A DNA stretch of 64,000 nt from Lethocerus indicus (GCA_019843655.1 JACDQD010000006.1:18742246-18806245); one strand, 5' to 3'; positions 8,134 to 59,260 are shown, counted from the stretch's first letter. Program-made: numbers and translations. The notes: generated by a model from the letters alone, not told the origin.

Positions 8134-11100
8134 ATTCAAGCAGCTCTTCTGTTTTGGGTTTGTAATGTTATCATCTAAAGCTCATTATAAAGATTCCTTC
8201 TCATGTCAAGAACAAGAAATATTATTACAAATATTATATCTATATCTATTAATAGGTTATCATCTTATAAAACTTCTTAATATATTTCTTTAGGTAAAGA
8301 AATATATAAACCTAAAAATTTTTAGGTTTATGGTGGATAGAAAAATATATCTTGCTATATATTGGTTATTTTATACATTAATAAGAAATGGGTTAGCATT
8401 TTTTAATAATACTAAAAATTTTAATTATTTTAAGAATCTATGGGAAATCTATTTTTATTACATAATAATAAAAAACATTTTTATTAAGGACATATATTTG
8501 TAGGTTCTATTATTAATTCATAGTGAGAAACGTGGTAAGTAATTATTTGTTGTAATAAAAAACAAAATTTGAAGTAGATTAATTCAGATACGATTTAATA
8601 GAATAATTGTTAATAGTGGGTGGGAACCTTAAAATTTTGAGTAAGAATGATTTTGGTAAATATGACATTCAACTGAAAATGATTACTTCTATCAGTATAT
8701 AAACAACAGAATTTAAGGGTAATATTGTTGAAGAATACCTGTATTTTTACTAATTATATTTTGTACATTTAGATATATAAAGTAATACACTTGTAGCACA
8801 TAAAACATGTATTAATGTAATATATAATATGCATCTAACTCTTCTTATAAATTATACATAATTTTTGATGACATTTTATTGTACGCACAAAAAATAAATG
8901 TCTATATCAATATAACAAGGATTCAAATATACAGTTCATATCAGTGTATATTAAGGTTACCAACAAAAATATGTTAAAGGAAGTAATACAACAATATATA
9001 TCTGTATGTTGATGTCAAGTAGAATTTTAAGATTTTAAATGAAAAAAAATATAATCTAATCTTGTTTTTAAAGCTGCTGTAGAAATATTTTCTTTTCATA
9101 TAAAATCACAAATGTTTGCCAATTATAATCCTAAATGGTTTAGTTACAATTTAGTGAGGTCCAATATATAGCTCGTATAACATAAAAAAGATACAAATAT
9201 AAATATATATGTATATATATTATGTATATATAAACTACTCATACACACCTGTGTGTATAATACATTGTGTTTTTATACATTGTTACATCAAACAAAGATT
9301 TACTATACGCTAAATAAATTAATAATGCATTAATTAGTTAATGTCTTGTAAATGGAGGTACACAATAGATACTGTTTTAATACTTACATCATTGAAATTC
9401 CTGTTATGGCAAAACCATTACCAATGCTTTAAATTATTGTTCAATCTACCAACTTTCCCAATTATGATATCAGCTTGACATAATTATCTAGAGGCACTAC
9501 ACTGTCTTGGATTTATACCGTATAACAATAAATAATAACTTATTTTCTTTAGGAGTATGTAGCTGTAAAATATATGTTCTTGCATTGTATTCATTAGAGA
9601 TTAGTGTGAAAAGTATTTAATTCGAAATGATATTTAAAAATTGAAAAGAAAACATCAAGATACAATACTTGTTACATAATTAAAGCCCTCTAAATATTCC
9701 AGCATATTTGCTTATCATATTACTGAAACTGATCGCAAAACTCATCAGTTTCAAAATTTGTTATTCTCATGTGCATACATATTTTCATGTTAACATCAGT
9801 AATCACATAACAGCATAATCTAACATCCAATGCACGAGGGCAATCTACGTGGCAAATTATGATCTGGAAATTGCGTGTACAAAACTTTTGTGGAATAAAT
9901 AATATTACATTATTCTTCTTTTATAAAAAGCCAATCATTAAATTAATTTTAGAAATAGTATAGAATGAATTTTTGTCAAATGGAGTATGGCTTTATTTAT
10001 GAAAATTAAATGTTTTTTCCTCTTACAAAAATATAAGACTTTCATGGAAAGTCTAAGAAAAATTGTCAAAAAATTTCCAGATCAGTCTAACATATTTCAC
10101 ATTTTCCCTATAGCTTTTGATCTTGTTTATATGCATATTAATGTACACAGAAATATATCTACATTTATATGCATGTATACAAGTATACAAAGGTTTGGTG
10201 ACTAGTGGACATTTTTTAGAACTATGGGATCCTCTAATGAAATGGAAAGAGCTCACATGATTAAATTCATAAGTTACTTTGAGCTTTGGATTTTGGATGT
10301 GAGCACTTGTCCAATATTTATACTAAATTTTAAGCGACCTGTCTACCATGAAACTGGTTACATATGGCTTGTTTCATGGCTTTCAGAAGCTATTCTATGT
10401 ATCACAACAAATATAATACAACAAATAAATAAATGTGCTTCACATTCATTTCTTTTTAAGAACGACACTTATAAGGGTATCATGGCCCCACACCTTTGAT
10501 ATACAGATTTTTTTTAGTAGTGTTATTTGTGGGACAACATTTATTTTGACAATCACTATTTGAATAAGTTGTCAACACACAAAGAAATACTATATGTATT
10601 TTTTTCATATTCCTATTAATTACAGCATGTTGGATCTTTGTGAGAGAGGGCCTATATGATTTTGAAAAAAGAGCAAGAAGAAGTGTCCTCCTTCAGAAAT
10701 CTATTTGGCCCCTCTCATGTTTATGCCTTGGAAATTCAAAAATGTGGGGTGTCATACATATAAAATGACCTCAAGCCCTCAATAGTCTTATGGCCAATCT
10801 GAATATATCCTTTATTTTAAAAACAACCATTATCATTGATCAGAATGTAGTTATATTTTATTTGTTCATAATATAATCTATTATTACAACAAAATGTATC
10901 CCAATAAGCCACGTACACCCATAAGACTATAGAATGACTATAGGAATAGTAAGCAACACATATAGAACCACAAAACTACAGCTAGAACACCTGACTCCAT
11001 GTTATCCAAATAAACAACTGCTCTAAAATTAGACATACTAATAGCTATGTATACTAAATAAACTATTAAATATTTTAACAATGTTCTCTTTTAAAAACGC

Positions 11101-11966
11101 TTTTGTGATATATTGCCACCATTTACTGAATGACTAACAGCGCCTAAATACATCGTTACATTATTTTTTAATACATTACAGTCCTGTTTACATAAATCAC
11201 AATTAATTATTTTAGGGAATAATTATTTTCAGTTCCAAATATGTCAAAATACAAGATGACTAAAAGTGCCTCATAAAAAATAGATATATATTTTCTATAT
11301 ATTATACTCTCAATGTATGATTATAGAGATAACTGCATCTGTTGATAAAAATCAGATAGTAGACTTAGTAGTTCTTGGAGAAGACTTGGGGTTGTTACTA
11401 AATCAAAATCAAATATTTCTACACCCTCTGAATTATTGGAAGGGGAGTTCTGACTGTGCTGAAAACCTGAAATTGACATACAAATTCTCTCAATTGTCTT
11501 TGTTGTCAAATTTTCTTTCCAATTTAGTTTCTGTGTTGGTTAGTTAGCCAGATATAAATTTACGGGTAATAATTAGAGAATTCTCAGGTTATGAGTTTTT
11601 CTAATACATCCTTTCACTCTGCAGTGCCTTTTTCAAGAAATGATTATTTTCTTTATCACATATGAAAATAAAAAATTTCAAAAAATTTTTTTTATAATTA
11701 TTATAATCACTAAAAGTGATTGACACATCCATGGTATGTTCATTGACTGTTTGTTTAATAACATTCAACAAACATCCAACCAAGCAACTCCTCCTGTAGT
11801 AATTACATTAAAAAAATTATTTTTAGATTAATGGGAACAATATAATCTCTGAAATGACTACATTTTATTTAATAATTAGTGAACATTTTTGTAATAATTA
11901 TGATACTGGTTACTTATTTAAATGTGTAATATTCCTGTAATCCTATAATAATTACAACCTTTTGTT
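8134..11966. other. AT-rich convergent intergenic or 3' UTR region
   Basis: This lies between the stop of the plus-strand secreted-protein gene and the stop of minus-strand Syt7, so the two genes converge here. It is AT-rich with many possible AATAAA signals on both strands (for example near 8555 plus and near 8876 minus) and no credible exon. Most of it may be a long Syt7 3' UTR, as is common for neuronal genes; that is inference. Short open frames here overlap on both strands and look accidental. Confidence 0.5.
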
Positions 11967-48235
<36,269 letters not shown>

Positions 48236-51127
48236 CTGAAACAAACAATATGCGATTAGCACGTTACCTAGACCTAGATTTATCTAAAGGTCCAATCACT
48301 TCAATCACTGAAATACTGGAAGTTAACAGGAATTAGAAGATTGCACAACGACTGAATACAATTTATAGAAATAAACCTAAGGGCGAAAAAATATTTTCTC
48401 TAAATTTTCGAAATTTGAACACGTTAAAGAGAATTTAAACTGATTATTTATATTCCGAGTTTACTTCTAAAAGGATTGCCAAGCGAGGCCGAGATACTTT
48501 TATGCGGATACTAACATTCTGGTTAACGGCTCAAATGTGCCATAACTCTTAATAGTTCATACTGTGTGCGGAGAATAGTTTCGTATTAGCGCTCAATTCA
48601 AAACGACTAATATATATTAGATGGAAGGAGAGGTCAATATGCACGGAGAATAACAAATGTTCAGCTGAAGGTTATTGGTGTATTATATAACGCGTCATGA
48701 GGAATGAGGGACGTTATAAACCACATCTGCGCACCGCCCTCCCAAGACCCGGGACAATTTCGGACTGGAAAACCAAGATAAAATGCCGGCCGCAATGGCC
48801 AAGTAAATTCCCCTTTGTTTTCCGAACGTCTAATCGTACAGTGAAACAGAGTTAACGATGATCCATGACCGTTTCAACGGGTCACTCGCAAGCTCTGCCC
48901 TTTCTACCTAACAGAATATTTTTCATTTTTCACTTACTTCCAAAGAGTACAAATTTTCACGCGATAGAAAAATTTTTTTGATGCTTCAGGATAGCAAATA
49001 TATTCTTATTCTTATATGTATACTAAAACCTGACATTTTGTATGTACGTCCTCCTTCTTTGGAAGTGATTACTTCCCGATCATAAACATTTTTGGCAAGG
49101 ATATAACCCAGTTATATAACCAATCATTATAGTGATGTATAGTTGAATTCAACATTTGGGAAATTGTATTCTGCACAGTCTCAAAGTTCAAAGCTTGATT
49201 CAAATAAAAAGGTTTTATTGTTACAATGATAGAACAAAGTTTGAATCATATTTTGTCTGCTATTATGTTTCAGTAGTCTCTCCTGCTTATTCTCACATGA
49301 ATGCGTTCTCAATCATCAGTAAAAGTTTATGTAAGGCAGCCGGTAGTTTTATGATAAGAAATTATATATTTATTTTCTTTATATCCTGAAATCTTTGACG
49401 GCATAGTTTGAAATTGTAAACAATTATAAATAAATTATTTTGGTGTTATTCATATAACTATAAGGTGGTACCAAACGTTCGGCGGAAATTAAATCGTTCG
49501 TAAATATTTCGTCAATTAAACCTGGTAAATCCGCCCGCGGGGACCAGCACTTGACATAATTCAACACCATTAATGCTCCTCATTTTGAAGAATGCATTAT
49601 GGAGTGATGACGGTGGGAGGTTGCAAAAATAAGTGTCCGATGCGACCGCCGCCTACTTAAAAGTGGAGAGGCTCAACAGGCCCAATGCTAATGCCCATCC
49701 CTATGCAAATTACCGACGCATAAAATATCGCCACCACTCTAAACCTCTCTTAACCCCTCCCCCTCTCACCCGTCTACCACCACAAATACATACAAGGGCC
49801 GTCCCATTTGTCCCATATTTCCCATTTTAAATAAACCGTTTCTCTTCATTCCCTAGCACCGCCCCATCGAATATTTGTACAACGAGATAACGGCATGCAA
49901 AAACCTGCATGTGAGAACGCTATATTACAATAAACTGTGAACAAAAACTGTGATTTTCAAAACCTACACTCATCGTACGAGAGGGGGCATGTATAAACAG
50001 AACACTATAAGGAAACGCTTTATGACTAACGTCGATATTTCCTACAGAAGGTATCTAGGACCTCTGTGTTTTTTAAATTAGTAGTTTTACATTGTGAGGT
50101 AATTCGTCACCCTGGCAAACGGTGCAAGAGGAATTTATTCCTTGTACCATAAAAATCACGGTTTGCGTAGAAAGATTCGTATTTCGTTACAATCATAACG
50201 AAAACTTTAACTCGAGAACACACATTTTTAAAATAACTATTTGATAATAACTTGATTTGATAATAATTTGATTTAATATAATTATATGATTTCGGGTTTA
50301 GTATTAATGGTACATTTCAGCGGCAGAGGTCGCTATTATGGTATATAATTTTCCGACCATTTTTGGTTCGACCATCATTTTCTTTATTATTGAGGGAGGA
50401 TGTGATAGAAGAGGATGTGAGGGAAGAGTGTCGTCAATGAGGCATTGCAGTACTGTCTACTTCTTAATTTAGCCATCGGTGGCTTAATAATTTACCGATC
50501 GATTTGTTAGCAGGCCTTTCTTTCGCAAAAACCGGCCTGCCTCAGACATCTTTTTTTTATCCCCGACGAAATCACGCCGTCCAGATTAACATGTATTAAC
50601 TTGGGTTTATTAATTCGGTTGGGGGGAAACTCAGACGCTGAAAAGGACTCCTCATCCTTTTTAAAAGCACACAAAATAAGGATTAAGAGATAATAACGTA
50701 AGATTAAAAGTTAAACTTTACGACAAAAGAATATGAGTGGGGGGTGGGGGGTACCTTCGTAAAACCATAACTGGGTCAGACGAAAGGCAAAAACTTCGGG
50801 GGGTAATAAAAACGGGTTTAATAAGAAAATGGCTTAGCCTTCAGTTGCCCCGGTATATGGTCAAATATAAAGGCGGGGGCGGTGAACGGGCATGGTGTTC
50901 CCCTCAGCAGCATTCTTATTAACATAGGGATCAGAATTTTATAAAAACTAGTATAAACGTCAAGGCAAAATATATATTCCACAACTACCTAATCTATATC
51001 ATGAGAATGAGTGCAACTAAAAATATTCAGTTTCGGGGAGCCCTACTAGTATTACTGACTAAATAACTCTTATTTTTAAAGAATTATATTTATTTTAACT
51101 CCGGTATCCGGTTACCGGTATCCGGTA

Positions 51128-51367
51128 CCGTAAGGCGCTAATACTAGTTTCAATGGTACGGCGCATCGAATACTAGCCCGCAACCATGGTCTGTCTTACA
51201 TTTTAGTATTAGCGCCTTACAGTACCAGTGACAGTGCAGTGATGATGCACAAAAAACATCTAAAGTGCCAAAAATGACTAACGCCGCTACTGAAAATGGC
51301 GAGCAGCCGAAACCGGCTCAGCAAAAGACCAAACCAGCGAGAGGAGACAGAAACACACGAAATCTAC
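51128..51367 (+). mobile_element. Hammerhead-type dispersed repeat, copy G
   Basis: Plus-strand copy with the complete palindromic insert (51130-51220), then AGTGACAGTGCAGTGATGAT, the motif at 51286-51323, and CAAACCAGCGAGAGGAGACA to ACACGAAATCTACA. The core is mutated (CTGAAAA; GGCT for GGTC) while stem II (GGC-GAGCA-GCC) and GAAA are perfect. Confidence 0.75.
51130..51220. mobile_element. 91-bp palindromic insert with 17-bp inverted ends
   Basis: It opens GTAAGGCGCTAATACTA and closes TAGTATTAGCGCCTTAC, perfect reverse complements. Inside is GGTACGGCGC..GAATACTAGCCCGC. Related sequence lies in copies B, C and F but not in A, E or H, so it is a separate foldback (MITE-like) unit or an optional module. 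No transposase is encoded. Confidence 0.65.
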
Positions 51368-54300
51368 AATTATATTTATAATAACGATATATATTTCGCA
51401 TCGAGCATTAATTTGATAATGTGGAATATTTCACGGCGCCTAATGATGAACACAGTGGGTGTAATTGTAAATAGGAATTGGATAGTTGTGCGCGCGGAAA
51501 TGCGATATTTTGGGTGCGGGGATCAATATTGCCGATGGAGGGCCCGCCGCATTGTTCTGGACTAACAAAAGGTAGACCAGTCGAATGGGCAACTGTTGAT
51601 AATTGTGCAAGCCATAGCGGCCCGAATGCCGACACTAATGGCGACAACCGGACTCCAGATTTCAATTAAAACGAGTCACTTCTGAAATGCAGCCTATAGA
51701 AATACTTTGCAGACAGTAACGCGACCAAATACATTCTCGTACCTGACAATTATGAGGTTCGAGCATAGATTACTATTCCTCGAATTGTATAACACTACTT
51801 GCCCGAGTGCGATATTTATTATTACTAAAGTAGTATTAATTATTAATTTACGTTAGCAAACGTTATTACGATTTGATACTATCATTATGTTGCATTATTA
51901 TACAATTATAGTATAAACATAATATTGTAGTTAAAACGAATGCCTTTAGGGTGTAAGAATGTTGTATATCTCAGCCCGTTTTCAGCTTTCCGTCATAGTT
52001 ACTAGAAATATTTTTTAATGAATATTTTATGAGACAGAAGCCGGATCTTTCGGAGGTACTGTCCAGGTTAATTCTCAATAGACCGCAAACAATGGACGGT
52101 TATGCGCTGACTGGAACAATGGGGCGGACGAAGCTGCATTTACCGCAACAAACCCACCGGGAATTACAGCACTTCCCGCTTGCAAAAACTGGGTGATTCG
52201 GGCATCAAATTTTAAGAGACATGGGTAAAATATGATGTAAAGAGATTTACACGAAGAGCGGAATGAGAATCCGAACAACGGGAAAAATAGTTCATTACAA
52301 AACGTCCCTGCACAAAAAAAAATATTCGTTTTGGTAGTCATTGGTCATTTCCTAGACCAATTATTATTATCTTCAAAAGCTAGAAAGCAATTACAATTGT
52401 AAACACTACATGCCTCCGTGTCCATGTTGCATATTTACTTTACTATAGAGTGCTTTTAATGAAGAGAAAACACAATCAATTCAACCGTTACGGGCCGAAA
52501 GCTTCGGGATAACAATCCGCATTTTATTGCGTACTGTGATTTTATATCAATTTTATCTTTTTTAATTAATATTTCTAGCCAAAGAACTTTGAAAATATTA
52601 GAATATGATAATTCATTCCGGAGTAAAAAATGGGCAATGGCATAGCAACTCAGAAATAGAATGAATGAAGACTCGTTATAATCATTAAGCAGAAAACCTC
52701 TAGAGTCAAGTTCGATTATATTTATTTAGAAAATTCCTCCGAAGAAAATCTATAGAATAATCAGTAATGACTCCTATTCGATTTCGCTATAAGAAATACT
52801 TATAAAACTTTGGTTTTATAATTCACCATATTCAAAAGGAAAATATATTTGTTAGTGAAGGATATCTTCTGATTGGTTACAAGTAAAACACAATTTAATA
52901 CTTCCTGCACTAAGTCCGCCCAATCGAATTGCTTGACATCTATTGTAAAATATCTGTTTTAGAAGTATCTGCCAAATTCACTGGCATGATATAATCAGCT
53001 CAAATTACATCATTTAGTGGGCCATAACACAGACTGCGATCTTCTCTTTTGAAAATTAAAAAAAAATTATAAACACCGTTAACAACATTACACGAGGAAT
53101 TATTGTATCATCGAGTAACAATCACTTGTACAGGACAGTATCCATGAAAGTCCAATTAGATCTCGTTACTGAATTAAATTTGGGACGCCTGGTACAGATA
53201 TTTCAATTAAGTATTGATCTATCGGAAAAGGGGGAGGGTAGGGTATAAAATGGGGGTCTGGTCGTGTCTTTGAGGGCTGCGACTGACATCTCAATATGAT
53301 CCGGCCACGGTCCCCGCCAACCGACAATGTTCAATTCCCATTTCTTAAATCCTCATTTCGGTCTCAAACCTACTTCGGTTAATTCGAAAACATTTTGGAA
53401 ATATTTCCTACTAAAGACAGCAGACTACATTACGTTTTTGTAAGTTATAAAAACAAATCGCATTAATTTCAATAATCATCATATGTGAAGAAGCATGTGA
53501 TGCAGTGAACACCACCGGAGTTACTACTCATTATGTGTCAAACCATAAAAATAATTAAAAATTTTATTGCTATTTTAATCCCTTTTATGAGGAGCTGGCG
53601 ACTTATTTACATTGAATATGTATTTATCACAGAATCTATTAATTGATTTTCTACCGAGCCTCAGATATTCGTTTTTTAAGTGTTCGGCCATTAACCTTTA
53701 TAGGTTTCACCAGTTTATATCGGAGAAACCGTATAACTTTCAGACATCAAAAGTTGATTACGTTCGGAATTACAGTCAAACTTAGAGATAAGGTTTAATA
53801 ACGACTGGGAAATTACTTTGTTAACAGGTAGGGCGCGAGGTCCATTTGCACGAGTTACGTCATCCTTACTGAACGAATCTACCCTATTTACACGGTTGAT
53901 CAAACAAAGGCGAACTCAATTACTTAATTAGAGATCAACTCAGGGATAGAAGCCATATATAATGGAGTAATCAAACTGACAGCTGTATTGGCTTTTGAAA
54001 TATGTACTTTTCATTGACCAGAAAGGTTAAAAAGGGTAGTCTGGGTAAATTACTAAGGCGAAAGGGTTTTGTCAGCGCCGTTAAAAAAAAAACTCGTAAA
54101 CACATTGTTTCTTATGAAATAATAATTATTAAAATTTTAATGCTTCAAAAGCAGTATTAAAATTACTTCTCACTTATGTGCTCAGGAGGTGCTTCTCAAA
54201 ACCCGCAATCTTATAATGGGGGTAATCAGTGTTAAGTTCATGAGTGGGCTCCTACTGTCGTCAGATATTATATTGGGCAGGGCAAAGAAGATGGAACATA

Positions 54301-57300
54301 ATTCTTTTACAGTTTGGAGCGCTTAGAGTGACAAAAGGCGATAATTAGTTACTGCATGAAACGGAATCCTAAGTAGTGTAAATGATGAATTGTGCCCCGA
54401 CGTTGGTGATTAATTGAGATCACATTTTACTTAAAACATCACGAAGAGCGAGTGTTCGGGTGTCATGAGAGAGTAGAGCAATTGATAAGGGCCACTAGCA
54501 ATTACCCCTTTCATCTTGCTTATAACTGATGATAAATAGGTTTAAACACTTTCATAACGAGACTTAAGAACAACTTGGTTTGTAATTAAATAGACCTGGT
54601 ATTTGTTATTTAATGTTATGGACTTCGAAGAGAAGAAATAAAATATTATCAGAGCTACATCCTCCTCTCTTACTACAGTTTCGCTGTCGTTCTAAGATTA
54701 ATGTCCTTTTGGTTTGGGAAGAGTTTATTTTGTAGAATAAGATTTTATTTACACAAATAAATTTAAAGAATGCAGTTTTAGCTTAAGAGCAATTACAATT
54801 ACGTATCACTATGATTCAGTCATAACTCTGACAATATGATTTATTATATTAGGTGGTTTTATTAGGGTTGTTAGGTTTGAATGAACCAACTTCGCTTAAT
54901 AATATCAAATGTATTTTCGGTTGTCTTCATTGCCTTGTAATAATAAAACTTATGGACGTATATACTAGCGGTAAGAAGCGTTGCTAGAGTATCCATCTGT
55001 TCCCTTTCATTTCTCTGAAAAATAAATAGAGAAAATGATAAATAAGAAAGCCCCCATTAGACGTGTGCCATTGAATATTGTTAAACAAAAAAACTAGCCG
55101 ACAATCAATCACTCTCCTGTCTCGTGTCGAAACATCGTTTGTTTATATCTCTTGAGGAAACAAAATGTGGCGTGCCCTATGCATTTTAAATTCATCGTAA
55201 ACTCGCTCGGGGCCCCCATAAAGAGGTTTCTCAATAGGTATTGAATTAGAAGCAATAGGCTATCGAGAGATAGCCTCGTTGTTTCATCCCCTACTCTATC
55301 TCTATCTCTCTCACGCAGATATCGGCCGGCATAATAAGCGTTTCAACTATGAATATAAATTATTCTATAGGTTGAAGCGAACGGTCTACCCTCCGACCAA
55401 TTTGTACAAAGTTTGTGGCCCTCGACGCTTCACTTTACGGAATGGAATCGCGAACGAATTTACCGAGGTCGTGACGATTGTTCCGTCGAAATTAATTTCC
55501 GAAGAAGGTCGCCGACAATAAGTTAAAAAATGAAATGAGTTAATGCGCTGAAATAGAATAAATTCACAGCTACCTGGAGAAGGGTTCCAGGTCGGACCAC
55601 TGTTCAGGTGAAAATACTCCCTCTTTTTCCAGCCGACCACAGCCCACCAGGCAATAAAACTGTTACTTACTTTTATTTATTATCCCCCGACCGTGGTTAT
55701 TGTTGGTGGAAGGCTATAAAACACCTCACCGACTTCTCCTCTTCACTCCCCCAAGGTTCTGTACGCAAAAAATTGTTGCACCCCTCTCTCTTTCCCTCCA
55801 GGGCATTAGACGACAGGATCGGATTCCAGTTTTTCAATTATTTATATCCATTTATTTTTGTTGTTGTTCCCAGAAGATACAAATATACTGTGGATTCGTG
55901 AACATAAGCATGGAAGCTTGTTGCGTAGTATTGCTCTTATTATTCTTGGAGAATGCGTATATATGGCAGATGCAGCCAGCCCAGTACCATAAAATAGGGC
56001 GCTATTTTAATGGGTGATAAATTGAGGATTAAAAATTAAGGAGCAATATCCGTACGTTTCAAAGCACACAACTAATTACTGCGCCGTACAGTAAACTGCG
56101 GCGTGACGGCAAATAAAAAGAAAATGAAATTTTTTCAATAAAATTTCATTCAAATTTATGCAGCGCCACCGTGTAAGGTGTCGGCCCCTGAAATGCATGG
56201 CTGAGGTGTTGCTTGGGCAGAACAATCGGAAAGCTCACTGGGCAGAAAATTGATCTCTTTCCACTAATGCCAGTCGTCCATCACATTTTCTGCTTCATTA
56301 CTACCGCTCATGAGTTTCGGGCAGGGGAACCTCACAGTTCTACAATACGCTTTTAATACAACTACAAGTAATATATTATTATACTATTTTGTGTATAAAT
56401 AAGGCTCAAGAAATTATATGCCGACAAAAATAAATGTTATTCATTCCTAAAAACAATGTTTGGAAAATGCGCCCATTTAGACAGGGGATAGTATAACCAT
56501 AAATGTTCGATGAACTTCTTCATTTTACATAACTTTGACGTAAGAGTTTTAACTGTCTCGCAAATATTGCTGTCATTACACTATACCCGTGGGCGTTCGG
56601 GGTAAATATTACCATACTTCGCTACTATTAAGGGTAAATAGAAATGTATTTCAAATTGCTGATTTTATACGGAGTAGTAGTGACTGAAAGGGCAAAGGAA
56701 TTTATAAATGTTCCAAACGAAGATAATTTAATTTCAGTTGTTAAGCAGCAAAACACTGTCCCTAGGGCAAGGGATATTAACTGGGCCACAATTAATACAA
56801 GGACAGTTTTAAATGAATGGGCGTGGCTTTATATTTCAGAACGCCCCTTATGCCGGTTCCAAGCGCCAGTGTATAACTCACAACGGTCTTCTCTTAAAAA
56901 GTTCCCTCATGGTATACATTCCGCTCAACAAGAACAGAATTTAATTCATGATCGAAAGCATTGCTTCGTGTCGATTAATATCACGTGTGAAAACCTTCAA
57001 ACTGATATATGTACAATATACGAACAAAACCTATTGCGATTTATGCAAGCACTATGCGGCACTAATGCTAACCCGCACAACAGTAACTGAAACTTGTATT
57101 TATGAATTCTTAAAAACTTATGAACTCTGTTTGAAACCTATTTCATGAACAAAGATTAATGAATCGGCGTTTATTTTAATCTAATTCGCCTAAATGTAAG
57201 AAGCGCGTGAAAAATTTAAAATAGTGGTTTTACGAAAACCTGGTTGAGCGGGGAATTAGAAACAAAAATAGAAAGTAAAGGGAAGTTTACATTTTTAAGT

Positions 57301-58414
57301 TTTCTGATCCAGAACAATTCTTTTACCAAATGTCGATACCGGAGTTTTTCCAAAAACAAAGTTGTGCCATTTTGACGGAGTTTACTATTGGTGGGACCGA
57401 TTAAACTTCGAATACGAATGTCTGCTGTTTCGTCACGAACTTCCGGAGTGTTATCCGAAACAACTGTTCACAGAACAAATAAACCAACCCCGCATTTCAT
57501 TTAAAGTGTACACGGGCGGTGGACAAAAATGTTGGCGGTATAAGGTTTTTTTCGTTATTTTTATTGAGAAATTTCCTCCTTCCGTGTATGCGGAGTTGAT
57601 AAGACCTGTTCCATATGAATAATGACTCTCTCTTGCGCATTTTCCAAGCCTTATGTTATTTGAAAAATAATAAATTAGAGATAAATATATATATTAGCAA
57701 TGATCTATAGACTGTTATAGAATGCAGGAACCTATTTAAAATAGTAACAAGTTATTGCTATTCGTATTATATAATGATAATTGCGTTCACTTAATTTCAT
57801 ATGGTTAATCCTTTGTAATTATTACAATATGCTTGACGACATTTACATAAAATAATATCATTTACTCTCATTCTTTCTAAGAGTTCAACCTCTCGTATTC
57901 TTCATTTCAAAATAATCTTCGAACACAATAGACAGCTGATGAATGTAATCCGTAAAACGAAACTCAGTAGGGCCCAAACGACACCCAAACCAGTTACCTA
58001 TTAAATGTCTGGTTGAAGTAATTGTGGATAGTCGTCAAAACAAAGTTATTGTATGTCTGTGTATGAAAGGAAGGCCCCCGGCTGTCTCCTAAACCATCTG
58101 TTTTCAGTGAATAATGGTCCCTTGAGGTGTAACCGAAGAAAGTTATTAGCCTGGTCAACTTAGCGTCCCCTGTAAAATTATTTCTGCCAGTCACTTCAGG
58201 ACGCGAAATTCGTTTATAAAACTCAACCAGAGAGTAATGATATAGAATAAAAAAATTATTACCGTAGATTTCGTGTGTTTCTGTCTCCTCTCGCTGGTTT
58301 GGTCTTAATCACAGAAGCGGATTTAGTCACGTTGGCACTTTAGTGCCAAAGATTATTTTGGACATCCTCACTGTACTGTCACTGTCATTTGTACTAAGGT
58401 GGTTGTCTGTTCGT

Positions 58415-58419
<5 letters not shown>

Positions 58420-58475
<56 letters not shown>
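58420..58475. repeat. (TA)n microsatellite inside copy H
   Basis: A TA run of about 55 bases between GTTGTGTG and TGTCTTGTTATCG. It matches the place of the TA run beside copy A. Confidence 0.93.
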
Positions 58476-58479
<4 letters not shown>

Positions 58480-58612
58480 CTTGTTATCGTGTTTTTGGGG
58501 GATGTTGTTGCACATTTTTTATAACCATTTCATTTTTATCCTACAATATTAAGTTTGGATTTGTCTATGAAAGTTTTGCTTTCTCTTCAAATAAAAATTA
58601 TGAGACATAGAG

Positions 58613-59260
58613 ACACTAGCGCCCCCTGAGGGTGGTGCGGAAATGTACTGAACTAAGGTTCGTTGGTTGGACTTGCACCGATAAACTAGCGCCCCCCTGA
58701 GGATGGTGCGGAAATGTACTTAACTAAAGTTCGTTGGGTGCACTTGCACCGATAAACTAGCGCCCCCTGAGGGTGGTGCGGAAATGTACTTAACTAAAGT
58801 TCGTTTGGTGCACTTGCACCGATAAACCAGCGCCCCCTGAGGGTGGTGCGGAAATGTACTTAACTAAAGTTCGTTTGGTGCACTTGCACCGATAAACTAG
58901 CGCCCCCTGAGGGTGGTGCGGAAATGTACTTAACTAAAGTTCGTTGGGTGCACTTGCACCGATAAACTAGCGCCCCCTGAGGGTGGTGCGGAAATGTACT
59001 TAACTAAAGTTCGTTTGGTGCACTTGCACAGATAAACTAGCGCCCCCTGAGGGTGGTGCGGATATGTACTTAACTAAAGTTCGTTGGGTGCACTTGCACA
59101 GATAAACTAGCGCCCCCTGAGGGTGGTGCGGAAATTTACTTAACTAAAGTTCGTTGGGTGCACTTTCACCGATAAACTAGCGCCCCCTGAGGGTGGTGCG
59201 GAAATGTACGTAACTAAAGTTCGTTGCGTGCACTTGCGCCGATAAACTAGCGCCCCATCG
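58613..59260 (+). repeat. 70-bp minisatellite, nine units
   Basis: Nine near-identical units and a partial tenth. Each reads ACTAGCGCCCCCTGAGGGTG, GTGCGGAAATGTACTTAACT, AAAGTTCGTTGGGTGCACTT, GCACCGATAA. Units start near 58617, 58688, 58759, 58829, 58899, 58969, 59039, 59109 and 59179. They differ by only a few substitutions (GGG/TTG in CGTTGGG, CACC/CACA), so the array is young or homogenised. The reverse complement of each unit contains CCCTCAGGGGGCGCTAG. Confidence 0.95.

Noticed and set aside
58327..58610. Tyr-Ile repeat open frames
   Set aside because: Translation of a TA microsatellite inside repeat copy H.
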